Counted from the first letter of the stretch, positions 8,035 through 17,678 are shown. The stretch is DNA of 64,000 nt from an uncultured Lachnospiraceae bacterium (GCA_944384125.1 CALWSF010000012.1:1-64000), one strand, 5' to 3'. Made by a program: numbers and translations. Notes: generated from the letters alone by a model not told the origin.

Positions 8035-9948
8035 GTGAAACGGCATATCCTTTTGAAAAAGACGATAAACATGGCAAGAACGGGGGATGCGGAGAGCTTT
8101 GAAAATTTTTATATTCTGACTGTCCAGAATACGTATGGAAAGATCTGTGTACTTACGAAAGACAGAGAAATGGCGGAGCAGATACTGACGGAAGTGTATG
8201 TTTCTCTGTATCAGAAGGTACACACATTACCTCCGGATGAAATGGAGCTTCAGGCACGGATGGAGGAGGAGATTTACCGGGCAGCAGAAAAGTATCTGGA
8301 TTCAGAGCCGGAAAAAACAGATATAGAGAGTGTGTGTGAAAAACTCAGTGAGGATCAGGCTGCTACGCTGTGGATGGACATTGAGGAATCTGCGGGGATT
8401 GACAAAGATGATGCGGAGGAAGAGAGATGGTCTTCCTTTGTATTTGTGTTTCTGCGTATTGCGGCAGCAGCGGCAGCCGTTATTATTACGGGGATCGGCC
8501 TGTTTGTTACCTGGCGTTATACTGTGGGAAGAGCGGATAGTTTTTCACATCCGGCTCAGGAAAGTTCTGTTGTGCAGGAAAGCAGTACCATGTCAGAAGA
8601 AGAACTTATTATCAGCGGGGAGCGGGAGGAACCTGGATGGAGCCTGACACGGGAGGGAAAACTTCGTTATGTCAGAAAGGATGGAACTCTTGCGGAAGGA
8701 TCGGTAGCCATTGGCAAGCAGATGATGACGTTTTCCGGAAGCGGAGAGCTGACACTGATTGGGAGTAATCCGGTCGTTGCGGAGAATGCGGATGTTTCTT
8801 TTGATGAGGATGTAAAATATGAGGTAAGGGACGGAAATGTTTACAGGACGGATCCCGAGAGCGGCGAGGAGAGCTGTGTTATTCTGAATGGACATGTTTC
8901 CCAGGCAGATGTAAGATGCGGCTATATCTGGTATATTTGCATGTATCAGATACCTAATTCGGATCAGATAAGAACAACCGTCAACAGGGCACTGCCGGAC
9001 GGGAGCGGGAATACGGAGGTTTATGTCACGGCAAATACGCTGGAGACACAGAGCTTTCAGGTTACGGATGAGGGAATTTATTACCTGTCTGAGGGGAAGC
9101 TGTTCCGGCTTAATTTTTCCAGTAACAGAACAGAGTATCTTGCCGGACAGGTGGAATATTATTTTGCCTGGGATGATACTGCTTATTACATGCAGGATCG
9201 TACTCTGGAAAGTGTTTCCAGGGGATACTCCTATTCCGGTATGGAAGCCGGATTTCAGATTGAGACAGAAGAGGCCGGATTTGTTCTCCTCAACTCGGAA
9301 GGAGAATTGCCTGTGGAGTCCGGAAACGGCGAGGTTCAGGTCGGGGATCGGATTTATCGGCTGGAGGAGGGATATATAGCTTCTGTCCGGCCTGCGGAAC
9401 GCAAAAAAGGGGAGTACAGTTATTTTATTGATGAAAGCGGAACGGATCACAAGATTTACCGTACAGATTCTGCCGGCACAAGAGGTCTGATTCCTCAGGA
9501 GGGAATCAGTGCGGACAGCCTTTGTATAGCAGGGGAATGGCTGTATTACAGTGCACGCACTGCCCAGTATGGAGCAGAGTGCGAGAGTCAGATTTATCGT
9601 GTCAATCTGGAGACAATGGAACTGGAAGCAGTGGGAGAAAAGTTCCGGGGACAGATGAGAAATCTTTACTATTTTGAAAGCATGCAGGAGATTTACGGCG
9701 AATATATTCCGTCAGTGGCAGATCCGGAGGATATTCACGGAAAAATTGCCCGGATTACAGAAAATGGGACAGAAATCGTAAATGATTTATCAGTACGTCC
9801 GGAAAATGACAGCAGTGATATGCTGGAACCGGTTATGGCGGGGGAAAATACTCTTTTATGTCTTTATCATACCTGCAGCTATGATATGTCTTCCGGACAG
9901 CTGGCATGGGAGTCTACACAGCCTCTGGTAATAGAACTTCCGAGATGA
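8035..9948 (+). CDS. Membrane protein with sigma-region-2-like head and DUF5050-like extracellular domain
   Basis: This 637-residue protein has three parts. Residues 1-70 resemble region 2 of sigma-70/ECF factors (GDAESFENFY.., then a REMAEQILTEVYVSLYQ stretch), without a recognisable region 4. One membrane helix follows at about 140-165. The remaining 470 residues are extracellular and built of repeated short beta segments ending in YR/VN-type motifs, like the DUF5050 propeller proteins. The GTG at 8035 follows GGAGGAG and is preferred over an upstream in-frame start. The role is unknown; the layout suggests a membrane-bound sensor or an anti-sigma-like derivative. It sits between the MBL lipoprotein and the decarboxylase. 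Confidence 0.7.
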   Translation: MKRHILLKKTINMARTGDAESFENFYILTVQNTYGKICVLTKDREMAEQILTEVYVSLYQKVHTLPPDEMELQARMEEEIYRAAEKYLDSEPEKTDIESVCEKLSEDQAATLWMDIEESAGIDKDDAEEERWSSFVFVFLRIAAAAAAVIITGIGLFVTWRYTVGRADSFSHPAQESSVVQESSTMSEEELIISGEREEPGWSLTREGKLRYVRKDGTLAEGSVAIGKQMMTFSGSGELTLIGSNPVVAENADVSFDEDVKYEVRDGNVYRTDPESGEESCVILNGHVSQADVRCGYIWYICMYQIPNSDQIRTTVNRALPDGSGNTEVYVTANTLETQSFQVTDEGIYYLSEGKLFRLNFSSNRTEYLAGQVEYYFAWDDTAYYMQDRTLESVSRGYSYSGMEAGFQIETEEAGFVLLNSEGELPVESGNGEVQVGDRIYRLEEGYIASVRPAERKKGEYSYFIDESGTDHKIYRTDSAGTRGLIPQEGISADSLCIAGEWLYYSARTAQYGAECESQIYRVNLETMELEAVGEKFRGQMRNLYYFESMQEIYGEYIPSVADPEDIHGKIARITENGTEIVNDLSVRPENDSSDMLEPVMAGENTLLCLYHTCSYDMSSGQLAWESTQPLVIELPR

Positions 9949-9973
9949 TTCTTAGGAACAGGAAAAAGATGGT

Positions 9974-11395
9974 ATGCTTATTGACAGATTAAGAGAGTAC
10001 GGGCAGACGGATTATTACCCTTTCCACATGCCCGGTCACAAAAGACAGATTAAGATGGGGATAACTTCTTTCCCCAATCCGTTTTCTGTGGATATCACAG
10101 AGATAGAGGGATTTGATAATTTACATCACGCAGAAGGAATTCTGCGGGCATCTATGGACTATGCGGCGTCCGTATATGGGTCAGACAGGAGCTGGTATCT
10201 GGTAAACGGCAGCACAGGCGGCATCCTGAGTGCAATCTGCGCTGCTGTAAATCCAGGAGAAAAAATCCTGATGGCCAGGAATTCCCACAAGGCAGCTTAC
10301 AATGCTGTGGCTGTGCACCGTCTGGCTCCGGTTTATGTGTATCCTGATGTGATTAAGGAATTGGGGATACAGGGAGGCGTGCGCCCTGAGGCAGTGAAGG
10401 CTGTGCTTGAACGGGAGAAAAATATAAAGTGTATTTATATAACGTCGCCCACTTACGAGGGAATTGTTTCAGATGTGAGAGAGATTGCGCAGCTGGCGCA
10501 CAGGCATGGTATTTTGCTGATTGTGGATGAGGCTCACGGTGCACATTTTCCTTTCGGAGAATCTTTTCCGGAGTCGGCTCTGGACTGCGGCGCAGATATC
10601 GTGATTCAGAGTCTGCATAAGACACTTCCTTCGCTGACTCAGACGGCTATCATGCATCTTAAAAGCAGTCTGATAAGCCCTGAGCAGGTTGAGCGGTATC
10701 TGACAGTGTTTCAGAGTTCCAGTCCGTCCTATGTCTTTTTATCTTCAATTGATGCCTGTGTTCGCTATATGGCCGGGAGAGGAAAGGAAGATGTAAAACG
10801 GTACGAAGAAAGGCTGAGCCGGTTTTATAACCGGATTGAGAGGCTTGAGAATCTGAAATATCTGGATGACAGAATCTGCGGAAAATACGGAGTATATGGG
10901 CGGGATCCGTCGAAACTGGTGTTTTTTCCTCCGGCCTTTCTTAAAGCTGATTCGGGCCCTGAACTGGCGTCCGTTTTAAGAGAGAAATATCATCTTGAAG
11001 CGGAGATGGCCTGCTGTTCCTATGCTCTTTTCATGACTTCTCTTATGGACACGGAGGAAGGCTTTGAGCGTCTTTTGCAGGCACTTTATGAAATTGATGC
11101 GCAGACTGTGCAGGCGGCCGGAGCTGCGCAGGATGGAAGCAAGGAAATTCCCGTGCCGTCTGCCGCTGTGAAAATTCCGGCGGATGCCTGGTGCAGGGAA
11201 GGGGAAAAAGTTTTGCTGAGCCATGCTGCAGGACGCATATCGGGGACATTTGTTGTTGTATATCCCCCTGGGATTCCGCTTCTGGTGCCGGGAGAGAGGA
11301 TAGATTCACAGATGACAGAGCAGATTGAGAAAAACAGACAGCTGGGAATCACAGTAGAGGGAATAGACGGAGACAGTATCCGTGTTTTGCTGTAG
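9974..11395 (+). CDS. Orn/Lys/Arg decarboxylase family protein (YaaO-like)
   Basis: This 473-residue PLP enzyme belongs to the fold type I basic amino acid decarboxylases. Visible marks are the N-terminal PFHMPGHK motif, the VNGSTGG phosphate loop, VDEAHGAHF, and the PLP lysine at about K216 in SLHKTL; the C-terminal domain carries the AGRISG and YPPGIPLLVPGE segments of the family. The length and its place directly upstream of the nucleotide kinase-holB group match Bacillus yaaO. Which amino acid it decarboxylates cannot be told from the sequence. Confidence 0.92.
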   Translation: MLIDRLREYGQTDYYPFHMPGHKRQIKMGITSFPNPFSVDITEIEGFDNLHHAEGILRASMDYAASVYGSDRSWYLVNGSTGGILSAICAAVNPGEKILMARNSHKAAYNAVAVHRLAPVYVYPDVIKELGIQGGVRPEAVKAVLEREKNIKCIYITSPTYEGIVSDVREIAQLAHRHGILLIVDEAHGAHFPFGESFPESALDCGADIVIQSLHKTLPSLTQTAIMHLKSSLISPEQVERYLTVFQSSSPSYVFLSSIDACVRYMAGRGKEDVKRYEERLSRFYNRIERLENLKYLDDRICGKYGVYGRDPSKLVFFPPAFLKADSGPELASVLREKYHLEAEMACCSYALFMTSLMDTEEGFERLLQALYEIDAQTVQAAGAAQDGSKEIPVPSAAVKIPADAWCREGEKVLLSHAAGRISGTFVVVYPPGIPLLVPGERIDSQMTEQIEKNRQLGITVEGIDGDSIRVLL

Positions 11396-11427
11396 GGAAG
11401 CCAGGAGATGGAGTGATTTGACAGAAA

Positions 11428-12033
11428 ATGGGAAAAATATTTTATATTATAGGAAAAAGTGCATCAGGAAAAGATACCATATACAGGGAGCTTCAGAAAA
11501 TATTTAAAAATCTGAGGACAGTGGTTCCCTACACGACCCGTCCGGTCCGGAACGGGGAAAAGGATGGGGTTGAATACCATTTTATTTCCGAAAAGAGAAT
11601 GATGGAGCTGGAAGAAAGCGGAAGACTGATAGAAAAAAGAACTTATGAGACGGCAGTCGGTCCCTGGAGCTATGGAACAGCGGATGACGGACAGATTGAT
11701 CTGGACAGATTTGATTACCTGATGATTGGCACTCTGGAGTCATACCGGAGCACACGGGACTATTTCGGACATAATATGATAATTCCGCTTTATATTGAGG
11801 TGGAAGACGGAGTGCGTCTGGAGCGGGCTCTGAACAGAGAAAGGCAGCAGAAGGAGCCCAAATATGATGAGCTCTGCCGCCGATTTCTGGCGGATACTGC
11901 TGATTTCGCCGGAGAGAAGCTGGACGGGGCCGGAATCACGAAAAAGTATGAAAATTCTGATCTGGATGTCTGTATTGCAAAACTGAAGGAAACGATTTTT
12001 CAATATGCCCTCCCGTCAACACTGAAGGGGTAA
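11428..12033 (+). CDS. Guanylate-kinase-like nucleotide kinase
   Basis: The 201-residue protein has a P-loop GKSASGKDT near residue 10 and the guanylate kinase signature TTRPVRNGEKDGVEYHF, so it most likely phosphorylates a nucleoside monophosphate with ATP. The C-terminal third is less conserved than in housekeeping Gmk. It occupies the position where Bacillus has thymidylate kinase (tmk), between the decarboxylase and holB. The ATG at 11428 has only a distant purine tract upstream, and no better start is open. Confidence 0.82.
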   Translation: MGKIFYIIGKSASGKDTIYRELQKIFKNLRTVVPYTTRPVRNGEKDGVEYHFISEKRMMELEESGRLIEKRTYETAVGPWSYGTADDGQIDLDRFDYLMIGTLESYRSTRDYFGHNMIIPLYIEVEDGVRLERALNRERQQKEPKYDELCRRFLADTADFAGEKLDGAGITKKYENSDLDVCIAKLKETIFQYALPSTLKG

Positions 12034-12077
12034 AAGGGCAACATTTTCAAAACGCTCTAGGCATTGCTTTTATCTTG

Positions 12078-12086
12078 TGTTATACT
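12078..12086 (+). promoter_or_regulatory. Extended -10 promoter for holB
   Basis: TGTTATACT matches an extended -10 element (TGnTATAAT-like). No convincing -35 lies 17 bp upstream. The site is in the 97-bp gap before holB and would give a 5' leader of about 38 nt. Confidence 0.5.
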
Positions 12087-12130
12087 TTTTAATATTAATT
12101 ACGGCGCTGCCGCTTTTTAGGAGGAAAATT

Positions 12131-13120
12131 ATGAGCGGTTTTCATGATATAATCGGACATGAAAAGGTTAAGGAGCATCTTCAGAGAGCGATTGAGTATC
12201 ACAGGGTGTCCCATGCCTATATATTATCCGGCGAAGAAGGAATGGGGAGAAAGACCCTTGCCAAGGCGTTTGCCATGACGCTTCTCTGTGAAAAAAGCGA
12301 CAAGGAGCCGTGCATGCAGTGTCATTCCTGCAAGCAGATACTGTCGGGAAATCATCCTGATGTGATCTGGGTTTCTCATGAAAAACCGGGAACCATAGGC
12401 GTTGATGACATTCGCCTTCAGGTTAATGACACGGTACAGATAAAGCCGTACAATGGCGGATACAAAATATATATGATTGATGAGGCGGAAAAAATGACGG
12501 TTCAGGCGCAGAATGCGCTTCTTAAAACCATAGAAGAGCCACCGGCGTATGTGGTTATTATTCTTATGACAACGAACCAGGAAGCATTTCTGCCTACGAT
12601 TTTGTCGCGATGTATTCAGCTTAAACTGCGGCCTCTTAAAGATGCGGTAGTAAGCGCTTATCTGACAGAGTCCATGGAACTGCCTGAGAGCAAGGCGGAT
12701 GTATATGCGGCTTTTGCCAGGGGTAATCTGGGAAAGGCTATAAATCTTGCCACATCAGAAAAGTTTGCGCTTCTTTACCGGGAAGTGCTTACACTTCTTA
12801 AAAATATAAAAGAGATGGATATTCCCATGCTTCTGGATTATATACGGAAGCTGCAGGAAGACGAACTGGATCTGTATGAATGTCTTGATTTCATGCAGCT
12901 CTGGTACAGAGATATTCTGATGTTTAAAGTAACAAAGGACATTAATACCCTTATTTTTAAGGATGAATATTCAGTTGTGAGCGGTCTCTGCCAGAGAAGC
13001 TCATATGAGGGGCTGGAGCAGATCTTAAGTGCAATAGAAAAGGCAAAGGTCCGTCTGGAGGCCAATGTTAATAAGGATTTGGCTCTGGAGCTCATGCTTC
13101 TGACCATGAAGGAGAATTGA
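12131..13120 (+). CDS. holB: DNA polymerase III delta-prime subunit
   Basis: This 329-residue AAA+ protein is the clamp-loader delta-prime subunit. It has a P-loop-like GEEGMGRKT near residue 30, a four-Cys zinc module around CMQCHSCKQ, the IDEAEKMT Walker-B-like segment followed by QNALLKTIEEPP, and the SRC motif at ILSRCIQ. The Walker A loop deviates from GxxGxGKT, as is common in this subunit. The ATG at 12131 follows AGGAGG by 7 nt; the open frame begins at 12077 without a ribosome site. It is followed by the PSP1 gene with a 3-nt gap, as in Bacillus holB-yaaT. Confidence 0.93.
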   Translation: MSGFHDIIGHEKVKEHLQRAIEYHRVSHAYILSGEEGMGRKTLAKAFAMTLLCEKSDKEPCMQCHSCKQILSGNHPDVIWVSHEKPGTIGVDDIRLQVNDTVQIKPYNGGYKIYMIDEAEKMTVQAQNALLKTIEEPPAYVVIILMTTNQEAFLPTILSRCIQLKLRPLKDAVVSAYLTESMELPESKADVYAAFARGNLGKAINLATSEKFALLYREVLTLLKNIKEMDIPMLLDYIRKLQEDELDLYECLDFMQLWYRDILMFKVTKDINTLIFKDEYSVVSGLCQRSSYEGLEQILSAIEKAKVRLEANVNKDLALELMLLTMKEN

Positions 13121-13123
13121 TAT

Positions 13124-14035
13124 ATGATAAAGGTAATAGGAGTCCGATTCCGTAAGGCCGGGAAAGTATATTATTTTGATCCGGCCGGGATGGAAATTCA
13201 GACAGGAGATCACGTAATCGTGGAGACCTCCCGGGGAATCGAGTTTGGAGAAGTCGTGCTGGGGATTCGGGAGGTTGAAGAAAAAAAGGTTATTCAGCCT
13301 TTGAAGGCGGTTATCCGCATGGCAAATAAAAATGACGAAGAGACAGAGCAGAAGAACAAGGTTCGTGAGAAGGAAGCTTTCCAGATCTGCCTGGAAAAAA
13401 TCAGAAAGCATCAGCTTGAGATGAAGCTGATTGATGCGGAATATACATTTGACAATAATAAACTGCTCTTTTATTTCACAGCAGACGGACGAATCGATTT
13501 CCGGGAACTGGTCAAGGATCTGGCATCTGTATTTAAGACGCGTATTGAACTGCGCCAGATCGGAGTCAGGGATGAAACGAAAATTATGGGGGGAATCGGC
13601 ATCTGCGGAAGACCGCTGTGCTGCCATTCTTATCTCTCCGAGTTTGTTCCAGTATCTATCAAGATGGCGAAGGAGCAGAATCTTTCTCTCAATCCCACCA
13701 AAATATCGGGTGTCTGCGGAAGGCTGATGTGCTGCCTCAAGAATGAAGAGGAGACGTATGAGGTTCTGAACAGCCGTCTGCCCGGTATCGGAGATTATGT
13801 TACAACGGATGACGGACTCAAGGGAGAGGTTCACAGTGTCAGTGTTCTCCGGCAGCTTGTCAAGGTTGTTGTGACAGTGGATCGGGACGAAAAGGAGATT
13901 CGTGAGTATCGGGTGGACCAGCTCAAATTCAAACCCAGAAAAAAGAAGGATAAGGGCGGTGTTAATGATGCTGAGCTGAAGGCACTGGAGGCACTGGAGA
14001 AAAAGGAAGGAAAGTCGAAGCTGAATGATAATTAA
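13124..14035 (+). CDS. PSP1/YaaT family protein (RicT-like)
   Basis: This 303-residue protein has the PSP1 domain at the N-terminus (KVIGVRFRKAGKVYYFDP) and the Cys-rich C-terminal signature CGRPLCC..GVCGRLMCCL. In Bacillus the homologue YaaT/RicT acts with YlbF and YmcA to control RNase Y processing and binds an Fe-S cluster through such cysteines. The start lies 3 nt after the holB stop, and its end overlaps the next gene by 11 bp, indicating tight co-translation. Confidence 0.93.
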   Translation: MIKVIGVRFRKAGKVYYFDPAGMEIQTGDHVIVETSRGIEFGEVVLGIREVEEKKVIQPLKAVIRMANKNDEETEQKNKVREKEAFQICLEKIRKHQLEMKLIDAEYTFDNNKLLFYFTADGRIDFRELVKDLASVFKTRIELRQIGVRDETKIMGGIGICGRPLCCHSYLSEFVPVSIKMAKEQNLSLNPTKISGVCGRLMCCLKNEEETYEVLNSRLPGIGDYVTTDDGLKGEVHSVSVLRQLVKVVVTVDRDEKEIREYRVDQLKFKPRKKKDKGGVNDAELKALEALEKKEGKSKLNDN

Positions 14036-14756
14036 TGCAGGAGAACGAATCGATGAACTTCATCGAAACGGGTATCAGATTATTCAGAAGACAGACGGAT
14101 TCTGTTTTGGAATGGATGCGGTTCTTCTGTCCGGTTTTGCAGCCGTGAAGGACGGAGAAAATGCGCTGGATCTCGGAACGGGAACGGGAATTATTCCGAT
14201 ACTTCTGGAGGCTAAAACAGCAGGAAGGCATTTTTCCGGGCTTGAGATACAGCATGAGATGGCGGACATGGCATCCCGCAGTGTGGCGCTCAACAGGCTG
14301 GAGGACAGGATTGACATTATAGAAGGGGATATCAGAGAGGCGAGCCGGATTTTCGGCAGGGCCTCTTTTGATGTGGTAACATCAAATCCTCCGTATATGA
14401 ATGACAGCCATGGACTGAAAAATCCTGATTTGCCCAGGGCTATCGCACGTCATGAGATTCTCTGTACACTGGAGGATGTGATACGGGAGACGGCCGCTCT
14501 TCTCCGTTTTGGCGGGCGGTTTTACATGGTGCACCGTCCCCGCCGTCTGGTCGATATTATCTGTCTGCTCCGGCAGTATGGACTGGAACCGAAAAGATTA
14601 AAATTTGTCCATCCATTTGCTGATAAGGAAGCCAATATGGTACTGGTAGAAGCTGTGCGCGGCGGCCGCACTATGATGAAGGTGGAGAAACCTCTCATTG
14701 TGTATCGGGAGCAGGGGGTATACACCAGTGAGATCTATGATATATATGGGTATTGA
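14025..14756 (+). CDS. tRNA1(Val) A37 N6-methyltransferase-like protein (YabB/TrmN6)
   Basis: This 243-residue SAM-dependent methyltransferase has the SAM loop DLGTGTGIIP near residue 50 and the N6-adenine catalytic motif NPPY near residue 120. The N-terminus aligns with the YabB/TrmN6 pattern (ERID..IIQ..D.FCFGMDAVLL). It probably modifies a tRNA adenine. The order yaaT-yabB-rsmI is conserved in Bacillota. It overlaps the yaaT-like gene by 11 bp. Confidence 0.88.
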   Translation: MIINAGERIDELHRNGYQIIQKTDGFCFGMDAVLLSGFAAVKDGENALDLGTGTGIIPILLEAKTAGRHFSGLEIQHEMADMASRSVALNRLEDRIDIIEGDIREASRIFGRASFDVVTSNPPYMNDSHGLKNPDLPRAIARHEILCTLEDVIRETAALLRFGGRFYMVHRPRRLVDIICLLRQYGLEPKRLKFVHPFADKEANMVLVEAVRGGRTMMKVEKPLIVYREQGVYTSEIYDIYGY

Positions 14757-14772
14757 TGAGGAGAGATGACAT

Positions 14773-15612
14773 ATGACGGGGAAATTATACCTGTGCGCCA
14801 CGCCCATCGGAAATCTGGATGATATTACACTGCGGGTTCTGGAAACTCTGCGTTCGGTGGATCTGATTGCGGCGGAGGATACGCGGCACAGTATCAAGCT
14901 GCTGAATCACTTTGACATAAAAACGCCCATGACCAGCTACCATGAGTATAACAGAGTGGAGAAGGCCAGGCAGCTGGTGGAGAAGCTGAGGGAGGGCAAG
15001 CAGATTGCTTTAATTACTGATGCGGGAACACCGGGGATTTCTGATCCCGGCGAGGAGCTGGTAAGGCAGTGCTGTGATGCGGGGATTGAGGTTACTTCTC
15101 TACCCGGGCCGGCGGCCTGCATAACAGCTCTGACTATTTCCGGGCTGCCTACAAGACGTTTTTGTTTTGAGGCGTTTCTTCCGCCTGACAGGAAGGAACG
15201 TCAGTGGATTCTTGAAGAGCTGAAAACGGAGACGCGGACTATTATTATATACGAGGCGCCGCATCATCTTCTCAGAACTTTAAAAGAGCTCTATGAGGCT
15301 CTGGGAGAGCGGAAGGCAGTTGTCTGCCGGGAGCTGACTAAAAAGCATGAGACGGCACTCAGACGGAATCTGAGCGAGATTACGGCCTATTATGAGGAGA
15401 ATGAACCGAGAGGAGAATGTGTGATCGTAATTCAGGGGCGCTCCATCGGGGAAATGAAACGGGAAGAAAATGCTCAGTGGCAGCAGATGTCGGTGCAGGA
15501 GCATATGGATTATTATCTGTCCCGGGGAATTGAGAAAAAAGAGGCCATGAAGCTGGTGGCCAGAGATCGTGGCATCGGGAAGAGGGAGGTCTATCAGGCG
15601 CTGCTGGACTAA
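14773..15612 (+). CDS. rsmI: 16S rRNA (cytidine1402-2'-O)-methyltransferase
   Basis: The 279-residue protein has the tetrapyrrole-methylase fold of RsmI: LYLCATPIGNLDDITLR at the start, AEDTRHS near residue 38, the DAGTPGISDPG loop near residue 82, and LPGPAACITAL. It methylates the ribose of C1402 in 16S rRNA. The start has GAGGAG upstream. It is the last gene of the run and is followed by a strong terminator. Confidence 0.96.
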   Translation: MTGKLYLCATPIGNLDDITLRVLETLRSVDLIAAEDTRHSIKLLNHFDIKTPMTSYHEYNRVEKARQLVEKLREGKQIALITDAGTPGISDPGEELVRQCCDAGIEVTSLPGPAACITALTISGLPTRRFCFEAFLPPDRKERQWILEELKTETRTIIIYEAPHHLLRTLKELYEALGERKAVVCRELTKKHETALRRNLSEITAYYEENEPRGECVIVIQGRSIGEMKREENAQWQQMSVQEHMDYYLSRGIEKKEAMKLVARDRGIGKREVYQALLD

Positions 15613-15660
15613 GAGGAAAATTTCCGGTTTTTGGCGCGCTGACATTGAGGCTGAAAGAAA

Positions 15661-15694
15661 AATCCTGCAGAGGGCGTTATTCTGCAGGATTTTT
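15661..15694 (+). terminator. Bidirectional terminator between rsmI and glgB
   Basis: AATCCTGCAGA and TCTGCAGGATT form a perfect 11-bp stem with a 9-nt loop. T-runs exist on both strands (ATTTTTG on plus, GATTTTTC on minus), so it can end both convergent transcripts. Confidence 0.85.
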
Positions 15695-15729
15695 GTATAT
15701 TAATCTGAATATTCCTGACGTTTAAATAA

Positions 15730-17673
15730 TCAGAAACGGAAAACGGCTGTTCCGTACGGAGGAAGCGGGTAGGAAAAAGAATACGGCTGTCCGTCGCATT
15801 CGCTTTTTACAGAGCGGTAGACGGTTGTTTTCTCTCCGCGTTTGTAAAATCCGTGTGTCTGATCCAGAACAAGGGTAAAGTTACCCCGTTTTGGAACACC
15901 GACGCGGTAATCACTCCGCTCCATTGGTGTGAAATTGCAGACGAAAAGAAGATTCTTTTTATGTGTTTCATCACGGCGGATGAAGCTGAAAATACTCCGA
16001 TCCCCGTCGTTGGCATTGATCCACTGGAAGCCGTCATAATCCTGATCCAGCCGGTAAAGAGCCGGGTATTTCCGGTACAGTGTGAGAAGACTTTTTACAT
16101 AGGCCTGCAGATCGGCATGGAGCGGTTCATTCAGGAGGTACCAGTCCAGAGAGACTTTTTCATCCCACTCATGGAACTGTGCGAAATCCTGTCCCATAAA
16201 CAGAAGTTTTTTGCCCGGATGTCCCAGCATGAAAGTGTAGCCTGCCTTGAGGTTTGCAAATTTATCTTCATATATGCCGGGCATTTTGTTGATCATGGAG
16301 CATTTCAGATGAACAACTTCATCATGGGACAGAACGAGAATAAAATTCTCGCTTGTGCAGTATGTAATACCGAAAGTCATTTTATTGTGATTAAATTTGC
16401 GGAAATAGGGATCAAGCTTCATATATTCGAGAAAATCATGCATCCACCCCATATTCCATTTGAAAGTAAATCCCAGTCCGTCATCTTCCGGGCGCCTGGT
16501 AACGTTGGGCCACGCTGTGGATTCCTCTGCGATAATGATGGAGCCGTCGTTTCGTCCCCGGATAATGCTGTTCAGATGCTTGAAAAATTCGATTGCCTCC
16601 AGGTTTTTATTATCCCCGTAGATATTGGGAACCCACTGGCCGTCCTGCCGCCCGTAATCCAGATACAGCATGGAAGCCACCGCGTCAACCCGCAGTCCGT
16701 CGATATGGTATTCCTCCAGCCAGTAGAGAGCGTTTGCAATCAGAAAGTTGGAAACCTCGTTTTTTCCATAGTCAAAAACTTTTGTTCCCCAGTCAGGATG
16801 TTCTCCTTTTCTGGGATCGGCATATTCATATAGGGGCTGTCCGTCAAAGCAGGCCAGTCCGTGGGAATCCCGTGGAAAATGGGCCGGAACCCAGTCCAGG
16901 ATCACGCCGATGCCATGTCTGTGCAGATAATTTACGAAGTACATAAATTCTTTTGGAGAGCCATAGCGGGAGGTTGGAGCAAAATAACCGGTTACCTGGT
17001 AGCCCCAGGAGCCGTCATAGGGATGCTCTGCAATACCCATGAGTTCCACATGAGTATAGCCCATTTCTTTGACATAGTCTGTCAGTTCGTGAGCTGCCTC
17101 CATATATGTATAATACCCGTCTTTTTCACGCCGTTTCTTTTTTTTCCATGAACCCAGATGAACTTCGTAGATGGCAAGCGGAGAAGTGACGGGATCCGAT
17201 TCGGCTCTTTTTTTCATCCAGACAGAGTCTGTCCAGGAAAAACCGCTGATATCTGTGGTAACGGAAGCTGTTCCGGGGCGGTATTCTGCACTGAATGCGT
17301 AGGGATCTGCCTTAAAGAGAGTGTTTCCTTCAGGAGTACGGATTGCAAATTTGTAAAGCTGTCCCTCTCCGAGACCGGGGATAAAGGTTTCAAATATACC
17401 GCCGTTTCCTGCCGGCTTCATGGGGTGGCTTTCTTCATTCCACTCATTGAAATCTCCGACCACACTGACGGAAGCGGCGTGAGGAGCCCATACGGCAAAA
17501 TAGTAACCGGACTGATCCTGATATGTATAGGGATGTGCCCCCATTTTATTGTATATCTGGTAGTGTCGCCCTTCGCCAAACAGATACTGATCCAGTTCAC
17601 TCATAACGCCCGGGGTATTCCCCTTAACGGTTTCTTTTCCGGATGATGATTTTGTTTTTCTGCTACCCTTCAT
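15730..17673 (-). CDS. glgB: 1,4-alpha-glucan (glycogen) branching enzyme
   Basis: The 647-residue GH13 enzyme has an N-terminal CBM48 domain (about 45-135, VWAPHAASVSVVGDFNEW) and a TIM barrel with D330 in DGLRVDA as nucleophile, E383 in AEEST as acid/base and the later LSHDEVVH aspartate. It makes alpha-1,6 branches in glycogen. It starts 5 bp after the upstream GH13 gene and is probably co-transcribed with it. No other glycogen synthesis genes are in the window. Confidence 0.95.
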   Translation of the reverse strand: MKGSRKTKSSSGKETVKGNTPGVMSELDQYLFGEGRHYQIYNKMGAHPYTYQDQSGYYFAVWAPHAASVSVVGDFNEWNEESHPMKPAGNGGIFETFIPGLGEGQLYKFAIRTPEGNTLFKADPYAFSAEYRPGTASVTTDISGFSWTDSVWMKKRAESDPVTSPLAIYEVHLGSWKKKKRREKDGYYTYMEAAHELTDYVKEMGYTHVELMGIAEHPYDGSWGYQVTGYFAPTSRYGSPKEFMYFVNYLHRHGIGVILDWVPAHFPRDSHGLACFDGQPLYEYADPRKGEHPDWGTKVFDYGKNEVSNFLIANALYWLEEYHIDGLRVDAVASMLYLDYGRQDGQWVPNIYGDNKNLEAIEFFKHLNSIIRGRNDGSIIIAEESTAWPNVTRRPEDDGLGFTFKWNMGWMHDFLEYMKLDPYFRKFNHNKMTFGITYCTSENFILVLSHDEVVHLKCSMINKMPGIYEDKFANLKAGYTFMLGHPGKKLLFMGQDFAQFHEWDEKVSLDWYLLNEPLHADLQAYVKSLLTLYRKYPALYRLDQDYDGFQWINANDGDRSIFSFIRRDETHKKNLLFVCNFTPMERSDYRVGVPKRGNFTLVLDQTHGFYKRGEKTTVYRSVKSECDGQPYSFSYPLPPYGTAVFRF

Positions 17674-17678
17674 ATCAT

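Noticed and set aside
8593-9450. Minus-strand frame of 285 codons
   Set aside because: It lies inside the sigma-like membrane protein gene and shows no start signal or domain pattern.
15853-17646. Long plus-strand frames (up to 326 codons) across glgB
   Set aside because: They are shadows of the glgB coding frame; glgB has complete GH13 motifs on the other strand.
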